A DNA stretch of 64,000 bases from Dromiciops gliroides (GCF_019393635.1 NC_057861.1:62808532-62872531), one strand, 5' to 3'; counted from the stretch's first letter, positions 10,819 through 22,379 are shown. Program-made: numbers and translations. Notes: generated by a model not told the origin, from the letters alone.

Positions 10819-11560
10819 GATTTTTTCTTGACCTTATGCTATTTAACATTTTTATATTCTAACTCTGGTAAAAGCACAGATGATTTGCTTATCAAATTTG
10901 CAGGGGCAGCTAGATGGCGCAGTGGATAGAGCACCGGCCCTGGATTCAGGAATACCTGAGTTAGAATCCGGCCTCAGACATTTAACACTAGCTGTGTGAC
11001 CCTGGGCAAGTCACTGAACCCCAATTGCCTCACACACACAAAAAAAATTTGCAGATAACACAGAGTTGGGAGACATAGCTGGTATGTTGGATGACAGTAT
11101 CCAAAAAAAAATGCTGACAGTTTATGCTGTTGGGTTAAATTGAGTAAATTGAAATTAAATAGGAATAAATGTAAAGTATTACACTTGGTCTCAAAAAGTC
11201 CACATCACAAGATGAAGAAATATAGCTAGACATTGGGTCATATGAAAAAGAGCTAGTAATTTCCATGGACTGCCAACTCAATATGAATCAATAGTGCTGA
11301 TATGGCAGTCCCCAACGCTAACATGACTTTGGGCTACATTAAGTGATACATAGTGTCCAGGGCTATAGAGGGGTTATGGTTCCACATTACTCTGCCCTGA
11401 ACAATCAAATCTAGAGTATTATATTCAGTTCTGGGTGCTACATTTTAGCAAGGACATGGATAAGCTGGAGTCCCTACAGAAGAGAGCAACCAACAAGTTA
11501 CAGAGTATTGAGATCATGCCATATCTAAGTTGCATAGCAAGTATGCTCTGTCTGACTTTC
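10819..11560 (+). repeat. CR1/L3-like LINE 3' end, interrupted by a SINE
   Basis: Phrases such as atcaaatttgcagataacac (rejoined across the SINE), ttcagttctgggtgctacat and aaggacatggataagctgga are those of CR1-type 3' sequence in amniotes. Diverged. Confidence 0.5.
10904..11044 (+). mobile_element. WSINE1-type SINE
   Basis: Full length, target-site duplication aaatttgcag at 10894-10903 and 11045-11054, inside a CR1-like copy. Confidence 0.93.
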
Positions 11561-11771
11561 CCAGAACCAGGCCAGCTACATTCCTGTCTCAGGGTTCTAA
11601 AACATTGCTTGAAGGGTTTTGGGAGGTGTTTCTTCTCTAATGTTATTAGCTTAAGCCTCCATTGGTTGTGTTCCGCCCACTGTTAGGTGTTCATAGCATC
11701 CCCATTCCATTTAAGCACTTAACATTAAGTAGTTTTTTTATAGAGAGATATTTACTTCAAACACATAGCAA

Positions 11772-11961
11772 AGGGGGTGGCTAGGTGGAGCAGTGGATAA
11801 AGCACTGGCTCTGGATTCAGGAGTACCTGAGTTCAAATCCGGCCTCAGACACTTGACACTTACTAGCTGTGTGACCATGGGCAAGTCACTTAACCCCCAT
11901 TGCCCTGCAAAAAAAAACAACAAAAAAAACCAAAACCAAAAACAAAATAAAAAACCAAAAA
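11772..11961 (+). mobile_element. WSINE1-type SINE
   Basis: 14-bp target-site duplication caaacacatagcaa at 11758-11771 and 11962-11975; long AAC-rich tail. Confidence 0.93.
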
Positions 11962-12539
11962 CAAACACATAGCAAGAACAGAAGCACAAACATTTCTCAA
12001 CACTTGAGGGGCAGTCTCCCCATCCTACCTCAGTTTCTGGGAGAATGGGCTCAAACTTAGCAGTTTCTACATAGCATTGGTCCCACCAAGTTCACGTCCA
12101 AATGTGGCATGACTTGGACAAGTCCTCATCTATTGTTGGGCTGGGCCCTGAAGATTACCCTAGAAAGTCATTCCTTGCTCTCAGTGCACTGATGCTGAAT
12201 TGGCTGTTGATGCTAGCACAGATTTGGAGACTCCCAGACTCTCTTGATCTTTCAAGACTCACAAGATCGGAGCCCCCAGATTAATCTCTATGTAAAACAG
12301 AAATGAACAAACAGAGGTAAGGGGACCAAGGCCCATTTCAAAAGGGCACTGCATCTGCCTCAGTGGGAGAGAAGGCCTAAGGCCTGTCCTGTTACAGCAT
12401 TGTCTCTCTCTGGATGCCATCAGCAAAGGTATCAATCCAAGAGTGAGTAGCCAAATAGAATGACCTGGGCTCTGGTCACTGGTGTCTTTTGGAATGTTAC
12501 TCCTGGTTTCTGCTACATAGCCAATTGAAAAGAGTTCTG

Positions 12540-12695
12540 TGGGTGCAATGGATAAAGCACCGGCCCTGGATTCAGGAGGAGCTGAGTTCAAATGTGGCCT
12601 CAGACATTTGACACTTACTAGCTGTGTGACCCTGGGCAAGTCACTTAACCCTCATTGCCTTGCAAAAACAACAAACAAAATAAACAAACAAAAAG
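12540..12695 (+). mobile_element. WSINE1-type SINE, head truncated
   Basis: Starts gggtgcaatggataaagcac; CAA-rich tail. Confidence 0.88.
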
Positions 12696-13440
12696 AAAAG
12701 GCTTCTAACCACATGTTTAGCTGACAGCAACCTGTTACAGAATATCTACACATGCTCCAAGGTCTTTCCTAGGCATGTCCATTGCAGTCATTACAACTCC
12801 CCCAGAAGCAGTCTCTTTGTTCTTTCTTTCATGGGGAATTTGCATGAGCTGAGCCTGCTAATGGACTTTTTGCATGCTCTAGTCCTCATTATATTTGTAT
12901 CCCCAGTGACTAGCACAATGCTCTGCACATAGTAGGCCAATTAATAAATGTTTGTTGAAGGAAGGACATTTTCCCTTAGATTGAGCAGGAAATTTGACTG
13001 TCATTTCCCCAGATTGTTTTTATCTGGCCAAGCAAAACAAGTTTCTCTTTCTCACGTGGACCCCTTGAAATATCTGAAGACAGGCTTCTCTTCAATAACT
13101 TTCCCTGGTGGCTGCTTCTGGCTGGCTTCCATTCTAGCTACTGAAAGTGCTCTTACCTCAGGTCTGGGAGCCCTTGTACTAGCTTTCTGGGCACCATGTC
13201 CTGCAGGGCTCAGCTTACATGCTATGCTCTACCTCCCTCTGCTGAAGTCAGGGGACCTCTTTGACTACCTTCTTCATCTTACCCTGTTCTTTTAAAAAAA
13301 ATAAACTCCTGAATCTCCTGGAATCTTCCACTACTTTGTCTTGCATTTCAGCCTGCATGCCAAATTTTAGGAGGGGTGTCAACAAGCTGAATAGTATATG
13401 AGACGGTCAGGTGTCTGGAAACTATAACATAGGACCCTAT

Positions 13441-13600
13441 TTTTAGTGGTGGAAGGGACCATTGAGTTTAACCCCCTCATTTTGCATATGTGGAAACTGA
13501 GGCACAGAGAGGCTAAGTAATTTGTCTAGGACCACACTGTGTCTGAAGTAGGATTTGAGGTCAGGTCTTCCTCACTCCAAGTCATTCCTGGAGCACTGGA
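13441..13600 (-). repeat. MIR element
   Basis: tggaaactgaggcacagaga, the reversed MIR core. Confidence 0.65.
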
Positions 13601-13986
13601 GGGATACTTAGCTCACCAGTATCTTAGAGTAGGCACTCCCATGGCCGGGCTGATGTTCTAGCAATCCCCAATAGAGTATTCCTAGGTAGTCATCCCAGAT
13701 TCCACTATCCACTATGTCACCTGGTTGCTTCTAACATTAATGGAACTAGAATCTTGGAGATGGAAGAATGAATGAAGTAATGGATGAATGAATCAAGTTT
13801 TATTCAGTGCTCTGTGCAAAGCACTGCTAAACATTGGAAAGAAAATGAGAAAAGTAAGGCATTCTCTGCCCTGAAGGAGGTGACCTTCTAATGGAAGACC
13901 AATTAGAGACCAATTCATCCAATCACTTAATTTGACAGATGAAGCCTAGAAAGTGGAAGAGATTTGGTCAAAGTCCTACAGTGGAA

Positions 13987-14136
13987 GGGGGCAGCTAGGT
14001 GGTGCAGCAGATAAAACACCAACCCCCAGATTCAGGAGGACCTGAGTTCAGATGCAGCCTCAAACACTTGACACTTACTAGCTGTGTGACCTTGGACAAG
14101 TCACTTAACCCTCATTGCCCCCCTCCCCCCCAAAAG
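13987..14136 (+). mobile_element. WSINE1-type SINE
   Basis: gggggcagctaggtggtgca to a C-rich tail (cattgcccccctcccc). Confidence 0.88.
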
Positions 14137-14621
14137 TAAATGAAAGTCCCACAATGGGGTCATGGGACAGAAGCGGGGCTAGAACTCCATTTTCCTGACT
14201 CAGACCAGCGAGCTTTCCACTGCACCATGTAGATCAATTATAGAGATACTATATCTCAGAGAAAACTTCCTGGGCATGCAGCTATAGTTTGCTATAGGCA
14301 GTCACCCAGCTGGGCTGACTAGGTCTACTAAAGTCCTGGGATCCTAATATAGAGGGCTTCCGACTAAAAAGGAAGGGGAGGGGGAGAAGGCAGCTGTATT
14401 GGTTGGCCCAAACCATGGCTTTGCAATATATTCAATGTTTATCATAGACATTCTTTTACAGAGGGCGGGTAGTATTCCAGTGTTCTATTTGGCCAATGGG
14501 GGAATTCCACCCAGGCATTTGCTCTCCCATCCCCACTGAGGGACAAAGCCAACAGTTAGGAATGTGCTAGGCTAGCTAACTTGACTGGTTGACCTAATTG
14601 ACCTAGTAATGATCTTCTATA

Positions 14622-14797
14622 CCTTATTCTTTTTTTTTTCTTTCTTTTTTTTTTTTTTGTGTGAGGCAATGAGGGTTAAGTGACTTGCAAAGGGTCACAC
14701 AGCTAGTAAGTGTCAAGTGTCTGAGTTCAGATTTGAACTCTGGTTCTCCTGAATCCAGGGCCAGTGCTTTATCCATTGCGCCACCTAGCTGCCCTTC
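14622..14797 (-). mobile_element. WSINE1-type SINE
   Basis: 15-bp target-site duplication taatgatcttctata at 14607-14621 and 14799-14813. Confidence 0.93.
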
Positions 14798-14879
14798 ATA
14801 ATGATCTTCTATAAGTGAAAGATGAATCGCGTTAATCAAAGGCTCAAGGACAATGTTCGAAAGGATTCAGTTATTGTCA

Positions 14880-15140
14880 TGAGGCAGCTGAGTGGCTTGG
14901 TGGATAGAGAGCTGGGCTTGGAGTCAGGAAGACCTGAGTTCAAATCCAGCCTCAGATGCTTACTGGGTGTGTGACCTTGGACAAATCACTTAACCTCTGT
15001 TTACCTTCATTCACTGGAGAAGGAAATGGCAAACCACTCTAGTATCTTTGCCAAGAAAACCTCATGGATAAGTATTGGTGTGCTGTGGTCCACAGGAGGA
15101 TCATGAAGAGTCAGACCCAACTGAATGGCTAAACAACAAG
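14880..15140 (+). mobile_element. MAR1-like CORE-SINE
   Basis: aggcagctgagtggcttggt to gaatggctaaacaacaag. Confidence 0.78.
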
Positions 15141-15229
15141 TTATTGTCATAGAATCCAGGAGAAAGAAATATAAAGACTGAACTCCATAGTGTTCTGGAA
15201 TTCAGCTTGTGTTTACTGGTCTATACAAT

Positions 15230-15345
15230 TCATGGTCAGGTGGTACAGTGGTTAGAACACTGAACTTGGAGTCAGAAAGACTTGAGTTTGAATCCAGTTT
15301 CAGTCACCTAATATCTGTGTGATCCTGGGCAAGTCACTTTACTTT
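15230..15345 (+). repeat. MIR/CORE-SINE fragment
   Basis: aggtggtacagtggttagaa to tcctgggcaagtcacttt. Confidence 0.65.
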
Positions 15346-15347
15346 TT

Positions 15348-15508
15348 TTTTTTGGTGAGACAATTGGGGTTAAGTTTTTTTTTCATGTTTTATTTAATCT
15401 TTAATATATTTTAATTAAAAAAACACACACACAAACAGTACAACATTTGGTCTGTGGGTTTGAAATGGTTTGATATGCTCCATCCACTGCGCCACCTGGC
15501 TGCCCCTA
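15348..15508 (-). mobile_element. WSINE1-type SINE with its middle replaced
   Basis: The tail end (ggtgagacaattggggttaag) and head end (ccactgcgccacctggctgc) are present, but the CORE between them is replaced by about 100 AT-rich bases. Confidence 0.7.
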
Positions 15509-15811
15509 GGTAGGTGTGGTTTTAATCCCTATTCACAGTCCAAGGTCCAACCACATTTCCTTTGAAATTCTCCTGACTCTGGGCTGGCCCCAAGAAAGGT
15601 CTGGCCAGGCTCTCTGGGTCTCATAGAACCCCAAAACACCCAATTATTACTAATTTTTTCACACTAGTATGCAACACTGGGGATAGGGACTGAACCTGTG
15701 ATTTCATTGGCATTGGGGGTTCCGGGGTGAGTTACCAATGTAGGTCAGCACCTTCTTTACAACCCATGATCTTAGAGACCTGACAGAAGAGGCTAGACAA
15801 AAGGATGTTTA

Positions 15812-16050
15812 TGGGGCACCACAGTGCATAGGGCACTGGAACTGGGGCTGGGAAGACCTGAGTTCAAATCCAGCCACAGACACTTACTAGCTATGTGACC
15901 TTGGGTAAGTCATTTAAGCTCCCCTTTAGTTTTCTCATCTGTAAAATGGAGATAATAATAGCACCTACCTACCAGGATTGTTGTGAGATAATAACTGTTA
16001 AGTGCTTAGCATGTGGTAAACCCCATATAAATGTTAGCTGCTATTATTAG
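15812..16050 (+). repeat. MIR element
   Basis: gacacttactagctatgtga and aatggagataataatagcac, running to the gttagctgctattatt end. Confidence 0.78.
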
Positions 16051-16338
16051 TAGATGAGGAATTTGGAAAAGAAATCATGAATCTCCTATCATGCAAGCAG
16101 ATAGGAGTAAAGGGGGATTTCAAAAATCCAAATATCTTCTGCTTTTTTTTTTTGTGCGTGCCCAAAGCAGAATAACTGATAGATTTGTGGTTTTCTTTAA
16201 TGACAATTTAATCTTTTCAAAGGTGGAGGAAGTGGTATTGATATTCTGAACCTGATACTGAACAAAACAGAAGAACTGATAAATAGAAATGACAAGGACC
16301 TCGTTGGGGGTGGGGTGGGGATGGAGTGACCCCTTCAT

Positions 16339-16487
16339 TTTTTTTTTTTTTAGTGAGGCAATTGGGGTTAAGTGACTTGCCCAGGGTCACACAGCTAATA
16401 AGTGTCAAGTGTCTGAGGCCAGATTTGAACTCAGGTACTCCTGACTCCAGGGCCGGTGCTCTATCCACTGACCACCTAGCTGCCCCC
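16339..16487 (-). mobile_element. WSINE1-type SINE
   Basis: 15-bp target-site duplication gagtgaccccttcat at 16324-16338 and 16488-16502. Confidence 0.94.
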
Positions 16488-16784
16488 GAGTGACCCCTTC
16501 ATGAAAGAATTCTTGATAAAGGAGAAAGCCACATATAATCTCCCAGGCACCTTAGATTTTGTGAGAACTGACTTCAAGGGATTCAGAGAAAGCACAGGGA
16601 GGTCATTTTTGCGGGGGAAAGTCAGCTCAAGGGGAATGGGAAGCTCTTGAAAATGAAATTCTAAAGACCTAAGCAGAAATGATTCTTATGAGAGAGGAAA
16701 AGGGGGAGCTGGCTAAAAAGGCCAGCAGTGATTCACAGGAAACCCATCAACCAACTCAGATATTAAAAACACATGTCTATATGA

Positions 16785-17015
16785 AGGAAGGCAGTTAGGT
16801 GGTCCACTGGGTAACATGCCAGGCCTAGAGTCAGGAAGACTCTTCTTCCTGATTTCAAATCAGACCTCAGACACTTACTAGCTGTGTGACCCTGGGCAAG
16901 TCACGTAACTCTGCCCCTATTTCCTCATCTGTAAAATGAGCTGGAGAAGGAAATGGCCAAGAAAATCCCAAATGGGGTCATGAAGAGTCAGACACAACTG
17001 AAAACAACAACAACC
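16785..17015 (+). mobile_element. MAR1-like CORE-SINE
   Basis: ggcagttaggtggtccactg to cagacacaactgaaaacaac. Confidence 0.78.
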
Positions 17016-17466
17016 AGAAGGAAGGACAAATTACAGCCAAAGAATACAAAAGTGTAGCATGGTCCTTTACGAATCAGGAATATGGAAGCTGGCAATGGAT
17101 GCTAAAAAGGAAACAAAAGTTAGGTTGGGGCATGAGAAGGCTCAAAGAAGGAATAGGACTTCTGCTTAGGCTGGATGGTATGGTAGAGAAGGCTGAACTG
17201 CTCAACCCTTATTTTTCTTGTTTCCTTCCTGGGGAGAATGATCTTTGGACAGGAAGTTCAGAACAAAATTAGCAGCAGGGAGTAGGAGCTCAATGTAAGG
17301 AAGGAGATAGGCAGAGTTCCAGTCACCAGGCTCAGACAAATTACATCCTTGTGTCCTGAAAGCAGGAGGTATGATGGTTGAACTGCTGTGGCTGACCTCT
17401 GAGAGATCTTCAGAAATGGGAGAGGTACTACTCCAGGGCTAAAGAGGCAAACATCTCCCTTTTCTT

Positions 17467-17779
17467 TTTCTTCTCCTCCTCCTCCTCCTCCTCCTCCTCC
17501 TCCTCCTCCTCCTCCTCCTCCTCCTCCTCCTCCTCCTCCTCCTCCTTCTTCTTCTTCTTCTTCTTCTTCTTCTTCTTCTTCTTCTTCTTCTTCTTCTTCT
17601 TCTTCTTCTTCTTCTTCTTCTTCTTCTTCTTCTTCTTCTTCTTCTTCCGGGACAATGAGGGTTAAGTGACTTGCCCAGGGTCACACAGCTAGTAAATGTC
17701 AAGTGTCTGAGGCTGGATTTGAACTCAGGTCCTCCTGAATCCAAGGCCAGTGCTTTATCCACTATGTCACCTAGCTGCC
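17467..17779 (-). mobile_element. WSINE1-type SINE with a tail expanded into a microsatellite
   Basis: Target-site duplication catctcccttttctt at 17452-17466 and 17780-17794 encloses both the SINE body (about 17648-17779) and the repeat tract, so the tract is the former poly(A) tail. Confidence 0.92.
17472..17647. repeat. (CTC)n-(CTT)n microsatellite
   Basis: About 74 bases of CTC repeats followed by about 100 bases of CTT repeats, in the tail of the SINE. The long Lys/Glu and Arg ORFs here are translations of the repeat. Confidence 0.98.
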
Positions 17780-17889
17780 CATCTCCCTTTTCTTAAGAGG
17801 GAAGAAGGTGCAGTTTGGAAACTATTGATGAGTGAACTTGACTGAATCCTGGCAAAATGCTAGAACAGATTAATGAGATGTCTTGTGAG

Positions 17890-18180
17890 TGTTGTTGTTG
17901 TTTGTCCTTCATTCTTGAAGAGGACAAATGACATCAGGAGGGGGATATCTTGACTTGCAAGTGAACTGGGTTTAAGTGAGGTAGAGCTGTTCGAAGTCAT
18001 CAGTCTCACTTTCTCTTCCAGAGTCATCAGAGTCCAGTGGCAAGATATAAATCAAGACAACTGGCTATGGCCCAGGGTGCAGTGGGGGACCTCGGCCTTT
18101 TGAAACTAAGGTCTTTCCCAGATCTCAGTTTGTCTGAGGCAACATCCATTCAGTGATTGGAGGCTAGGTAAGAAATGAGA
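17890..18180 (+). mobile_element. SINE-like marsupial repeat (gttgttgtttgtccttcatt family)
   Basis: Same family as the minus-strand copy at 50083-50383 (atgaaggacaaacaacaa) and as the 3' part of 48960-49250. About 290 bp. Family name uncertain. Confidence 0.65.
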
Positions 18181-18410
18181 CAAAAGATGACCTAGTTGGC
18201 CTTTTCAAAAGAATCAGTCTGAGAGAGGAAGACCCTTAGAGCTTCTGGCCAGAACAGAAAACAATTTATATTTGCATTCACTCTGAGCCATCAAACCCTC
18301 AAACTTTGTGAGTATTAGAAAGAAAGGTAATGATCACTAAAATCCAACATGGCTTTATCAAAAACAGGTAATGCCAGGCTGACTTAATTTTCTTTCTTGA
18401 ATATGTGGAG

Positions 18411-18560
18411 GGGGCAGCTAGGTGGTGCAGTGGATAGAGCACCAGCCCTGGATTCAGGAGGACCTGAGTTCAAATCCATCCTCAGACACTTGATACTTAC
18501 TAGCTGTGTGACCCTGGGCAAGTCACTTTACCCCCATTGCCCTGACCAAAAAAAAAAAAA
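18411..18560 (+). mobile_element. WSINE1-type SINE
   Basis: Flanked by imperfect aatatgtggag / aaaatgtggag duplications. Confidence 0.92.
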
Positions 18561-19760
18561 GAAAATGTGGAGCAGTAGATCAGTGGAATGCTGTAGACAT
18601 AGTTTACTTAGATTTCAGCAAATCTTTGGACAAAGTTTCTCATGGAGTATTAATGGATAACATGGTGAGAAAGGAGACAGATGATAGTAGGTCAGGAGGA
18701 TTTGAAACTGGTTAGATGACTACAGCCAGAGTAGTCATTAATGGATCAATAGAAGGGGGAGGAGGAATAATCTCCAGCAGCCTACCAGGGATTTCTTTGC
18801 CCCTGTGCTATTTACTTTTCTTCTCAATGGATTTGCCCACTTGGTCATGAATTCTGGAGGATGGTTAATATGTGAATATGATGGTTAATTTGGTAGAGTC
18901 TAGATCCAAATGAATCTCAACTGGTTAGAATGATGGGCAGAGGGGAAGGTGAAAATGTAATAAAGATGTAGAGTTCAGAAATAAAATTGGAGGGGAGTGA
19001 ATAGGCAATGATTTCTCTGATAAAAACATGGGGGTTTTTAGTGGACTGTCAGCTCAGTCTAAGTTAATAGTGTGACATGGCAGCCTTAAAAAAAGCTAAT
19101 GAGGGCAGCTAGGTGGTGAAGTGGATAAAGCACCAGCCCCGGATTCAGGAGGACCTGAGTTCAAATCTGGTCTCAGACACTGGACATGTACTAGCTGTGT
19201 GACCCTGGGCAAGTCACTTTACCTTCATTTCCCTGTCCCCCCCCCCCCAAAGCTAATGATATCCTAGGTTGCATTAGGAAATGCCTGATACCTAGAATAA
19301 GGGAGATGATAATCTTCTCTCATCACCAGGCCACATCTTGGGGTACGGTATTCAGTCCTGAAAGGACTGATGGAAAAGGAAACATGTAAAGATGGAGACA
19401 AGATAGAGGACACCCAAAAGAGAGCCAACATGATGGTGAGAGAATGTGCCATCCTGAAATCAATCAGCTGAAGGAACTGGGGATGGTTTCTAGCTTCCAG
19501 TACTTCAAAGGACTGTCAAGAAGAAAAAGGATCAGCTTTACTCTGCATGGCCCCAAAGGCAGAGAAATAGAAGCTAGGGGTGAGACTTGTTGAAGAAGCA
19601 AGAATTGGCGTAATGTAAGGACAGAGTGGGCCACAACTAGTCAGTTAGTCAATTAGCTCCATTAAGCACCTGCTATGTAGCCAGGAACCCAGATTAGAAC
19701 CATCCCAAAGTGGAATTCATAGTAGTAGATTTTCCTTTATTGCATGTATGGGTGGATCGG
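18561..19760 (+). repeat. CR1/L3-like LINE 3' region, interrupted
   Basis: aatgctgtagacatagttta, gttgcattaggaaatgcctg and ctgaaggaactggggatggt follow the CR1-type pattern. Diverged. Confidence 0.45.
19103..19248 (+). mobile_element. WSINE1-type SINE
   Basis: Target-site duplication aaagctaatga at 19092-19102 and 19249-19259. The tail is C-rich (C12) instead of A-rich. Confidence 0.92.
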
Positions 19761-19789
19761 ATGACCTCTAAGATATTCAGCTATTTTCT

Positions 19790-20400
19790 GGCTGAGTTCA
19801 AATGCAGCCTCAGACACTTACTAGCTGTGTGACCCTGGACAAGTCATTTAACCTCTGTTTGACTTAGTTTTTTCATCTGTAAAATGGGGATAATAATAGC
19901 ACCCACCTGCCAGGTGTAACGATTGGAATAACGCCACCTGCTGGAGATTTACTGTAGAAAAGCTCCGCCATGAGGAGAAGGCCTTTGAAGGCAGGACCAT
20001 GCGGCTTTTCTTGGGCGTCATTCCTGATGCTGCCTTGTGGGAGGAAGAAGAGGGAGGCTGGCATGCTGACTCGCTTTCTTTCCTGAGGACTGTGGTGGAG
20101 AAGGCAGCTAGAAATGTGCTCTCCCTTTAATAGATTAATCTAGGCCTTTCTCTTTCTCTTCACCAAATTCTTATTCTCCTTAATAAATGCTTAAAAGTCT
20201 AACTCTTGCTAAAGCTTATAATTTATTGGCAACCACTCATTAGATATTTTAGACAATATAGCTAGAATTTTAGCCCTTTCACAGGGTTGTTGTAGGGAAT
20301 CAGATGAGATGATAATTGTAAAGTACTTAACACCCAATAAACCCTACACATCAGCTATCGCCATCATCACCATCAGAACCATCACCATTATATGAGGAAT
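19790..20400 (+). repeat. MIR element split by the LTR at 19915
   Basis: Left half to 19914, right half from about 20286 (gttgttgtagggaatcagatg). Confidence 0.75.
19915..20281 (+). mobile_element. Solo LTR (ERV1-like, TGTAACGATTGG family), copy 1
   Basis: 367 bp, starts TGTAACGATT, ends CCCTTTCA, with a 4-bp duplication cagg at 19911-19914 and 20282-20285. It splits a MIR element whose two halves flank it. AATAAA near 20185 marks the plus orientation. A CTCF-like core (minus strand ccagcaggtggcgt) lies 16 bases from its start. A second copy is at 49719. Confidence 0.85.
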
Positions 20401-20639
20401 TTGGAAACGAGATCACAGATCTTATATGCAAGCATACTCTAGTAGCAGAGGGGGATTTCAACAACCCAGACATTTTTTTCTGCTGCTTTTATTTTTTTCT
20501 CTACCAAAAACAGAATAGCCAATAAATTTATGCTTTTCCTTAATGACAATTTAATCCTTTAAAAGGTGGAGGAAGTGATACTGATCTACTTTTTTCTTTT
20601 TTATATCACAATCTGGCCAGAACCTGACTTTCTAATCTT

Positions 20640-20783
20640 TTTTTTTTAGTGAGGCAATTGGGGTTAAGTGACTTGCCCAGGGTCACACAGCTAGTAAGTG
20701 TCAAGTGTCTGAGGTCGGATTTGAACTCAGGTACTCCTGAATCCAGGGCCGGTGCTTTATCTACTGCGCCACCTAGCTGCCCT
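20640..20783 (-). mobile_element. WSINE1-type SINE
   Basis: 16-bp target-site duplication ctgactttctaatctt at 20624-20639 and 20784-20799. Confidence 0.94.
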
Positions 20784-20799
20784 CTGACTTTCTAATCTT

Positions 20800-21178
20800 A
20801 TTCGAGTTTACTCCCACTTAACTCATGACACTTTGCTTCATGCACTCCATGGTTTAGTCAAACTGGCCTTTTGATCGTGCCTCATACGTGGCTCTTCATG
20901 TTCTCTGTGTCTTTTCACTGGTAGCCCCTGTGGTTGGAATGGCCTCTCTTCTTATCGCTCAGCTCAAGGGCCACATTCTTCATTAAATCTTTTCCTCATT
21001 CCCCAGCAGCTAGTACTGTCCTCAATCCCCACCTCATATCTCTTCTGTTTATGTCGTCTCCCACGATAGAATGTAAGTTCCTTGAGAGGGCTGAGATGGT
21101 TTGATTTGGGGGTTTGTATCCCCAGTGCTTAGCATGGTGTCTGGCACATGGTAGATCTTTAAAAATGATCATCGTTAG
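20800..21178 (+). repeat. L2 LINE 3' end
   Basis: agaatgtaagttccttgaga and agtgcttagcatggtgtctg are the L2 3' end. A SINE sits in its last bases. Confidence 0.75.
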
Positions 21179-21297
21179 CACCGACCCTGGAGTCAGGACT
21201 ACCTGAGTTCAAATCCAGCCTCAGACACCTAACACTAGCTGTGTGACCCTGGGCAAGTCACTTAACCTCAATTGCCTCACTAAAAAAAAAAAATAAA
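21179..21297 (+). mobile_element. WSINE1-type SINE, 5'-truncated
   Basis: Target-site duplication aatgatcatcgttag / aatgatcattgttag on both sides. Confidence 0.92.
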
Positions 21298-21319
21298 TAA
21301 AAATGATCATTGTTAGATT

Positions 21320-22127
21320 AGATTCTGTATCCTCTGTAAAAATGGGGATTGGGGTTATTGATTCTCTAACTCTCAGAGGTCATATGAGAAAAATATTTCG
21401 TGAATTGCAAAGTGCTAAGGAAACTTACTTCTGGGAAAGGTACGTTGCCACGAAAGGCTAGTAACACATAATCTTCAAACCTTTCTCGGATTGCCTTGAG
21501 TCCATCCTACGACCAGGAATCGGGCCCATAGCTAGCTTGTCTCCTTTGCCAACCTCTCCACTTAACTAAATCCTACCTCTCCTTTAAGGCTCGGCTCAAG
21601 TTGGTCAGCCAACAAGCACTCCTTAAGAGCTTACTCCTACCAAGCCCCTTTCTCCAGAATGGCAGGGGCAGTGTATCCCAGTAGTAGGCTGCATATGTAG
21701 AAATAAAACCAGGCAGTCAACAAATCAACAGGATTTATTAAGCACTTACAACATGTCAGATACTGTGTTGGCCTATGGGAATACAAATACAAGTAAAAAG
21801 ACAGTTCCTGCCTTCAAGGAGTTTCCGTTCTAATGGGGAAAGACAACCCAAAAAAGGGAGCTGAAAGACAGGGGAGGAGAAAATGCTAAAGCAGGAGCAT
21901 GGTAGAGAGGTCTGGAGGGTCAGAAGCAGTGCCAGGAGAGGAGGGAGAGAGGGAGAATGGCATGCTTGGGCGCTTACACTCCAAAATGGAGGTTCTGGGA
22001 GGAACTCACAAATTTGCGGAGAGATCTTTTGTGGGGAGGATAAACAGAATGGTTTTCTTGTTCCTCCGACTGCTCTGCTGCCTAGCCTTGGTGAACAGTT
22101 GCCTTCATTTCCCTGGCTAAGTGCATA
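21320..22127. other. Intergenic sequence with an old LINE-type 3' end, no gene seen
   Basis: aggatttattaagcacttac and gaatacaaatacaagtaaaa near 21730-21850 are common old repeat ends. The rest is unclassified. Confidence 0.35.
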
Positions 22128-22278
22128 TTTTTTTGTTTGTTTGTTTTGCAGGGCAATGGGGGTTAAGTGACTTGCCCAGGGTCACACAGCTGGTGTCAAG
22201 TATCTGAGGCCGAATTTGAACTCAAGTACTCCTGAATTCAGGGCTGGTGCTTCATCTACTGTGCCACCTAGCCGCCCC
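22128..22278 (-). mobile_element. WSINE1-type SINE
   Basis: gcagggcaatgggggttaag to ccacctagccgccccc; contains a small internal loss. Confidence 0.9.
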
Positions 22279-22379
22279 CTTATATTTTCTTTATATAATA
22301 GATTTCTGACTGCATGCATGGCTCAGATCCAGGCTAAATTTAACCAATTTTCTGGAGGGCTAACTCATGGGCTGTTTCT

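Larger units (their letters stand above)
11561..13440. other. Unclassified block with two SINEs, no gene seen
   Basis: About 1.5 kb of sequence that is not MIR, L2 or SINE and may be an unrecognised element. An aataaactcctgaatctcct stretch near 13300 resembles the end of an LTR, but no matching TG start or duplication was found. The 115-codon ORF at 12948-13295 has no recognisable features. Confidence 0.3.

Noticed and set aside
12948-13295. 115-codon ORF with hydrophobic stretches
   Set aside because: No family features, no splice context, and it sits in an unclassified repeat-like block.
13290-13385. Possible LTR end with aataaactcctgaatctcct
   Set aside because: No matching start, no flanking duplication and no second copy in the window; not enough to call an element.
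17428-17762. Long poly-Lys/poly-Glu and poly-Arg ORFs
   Set aside because: Translations of the CTC/CTT microsatellite.
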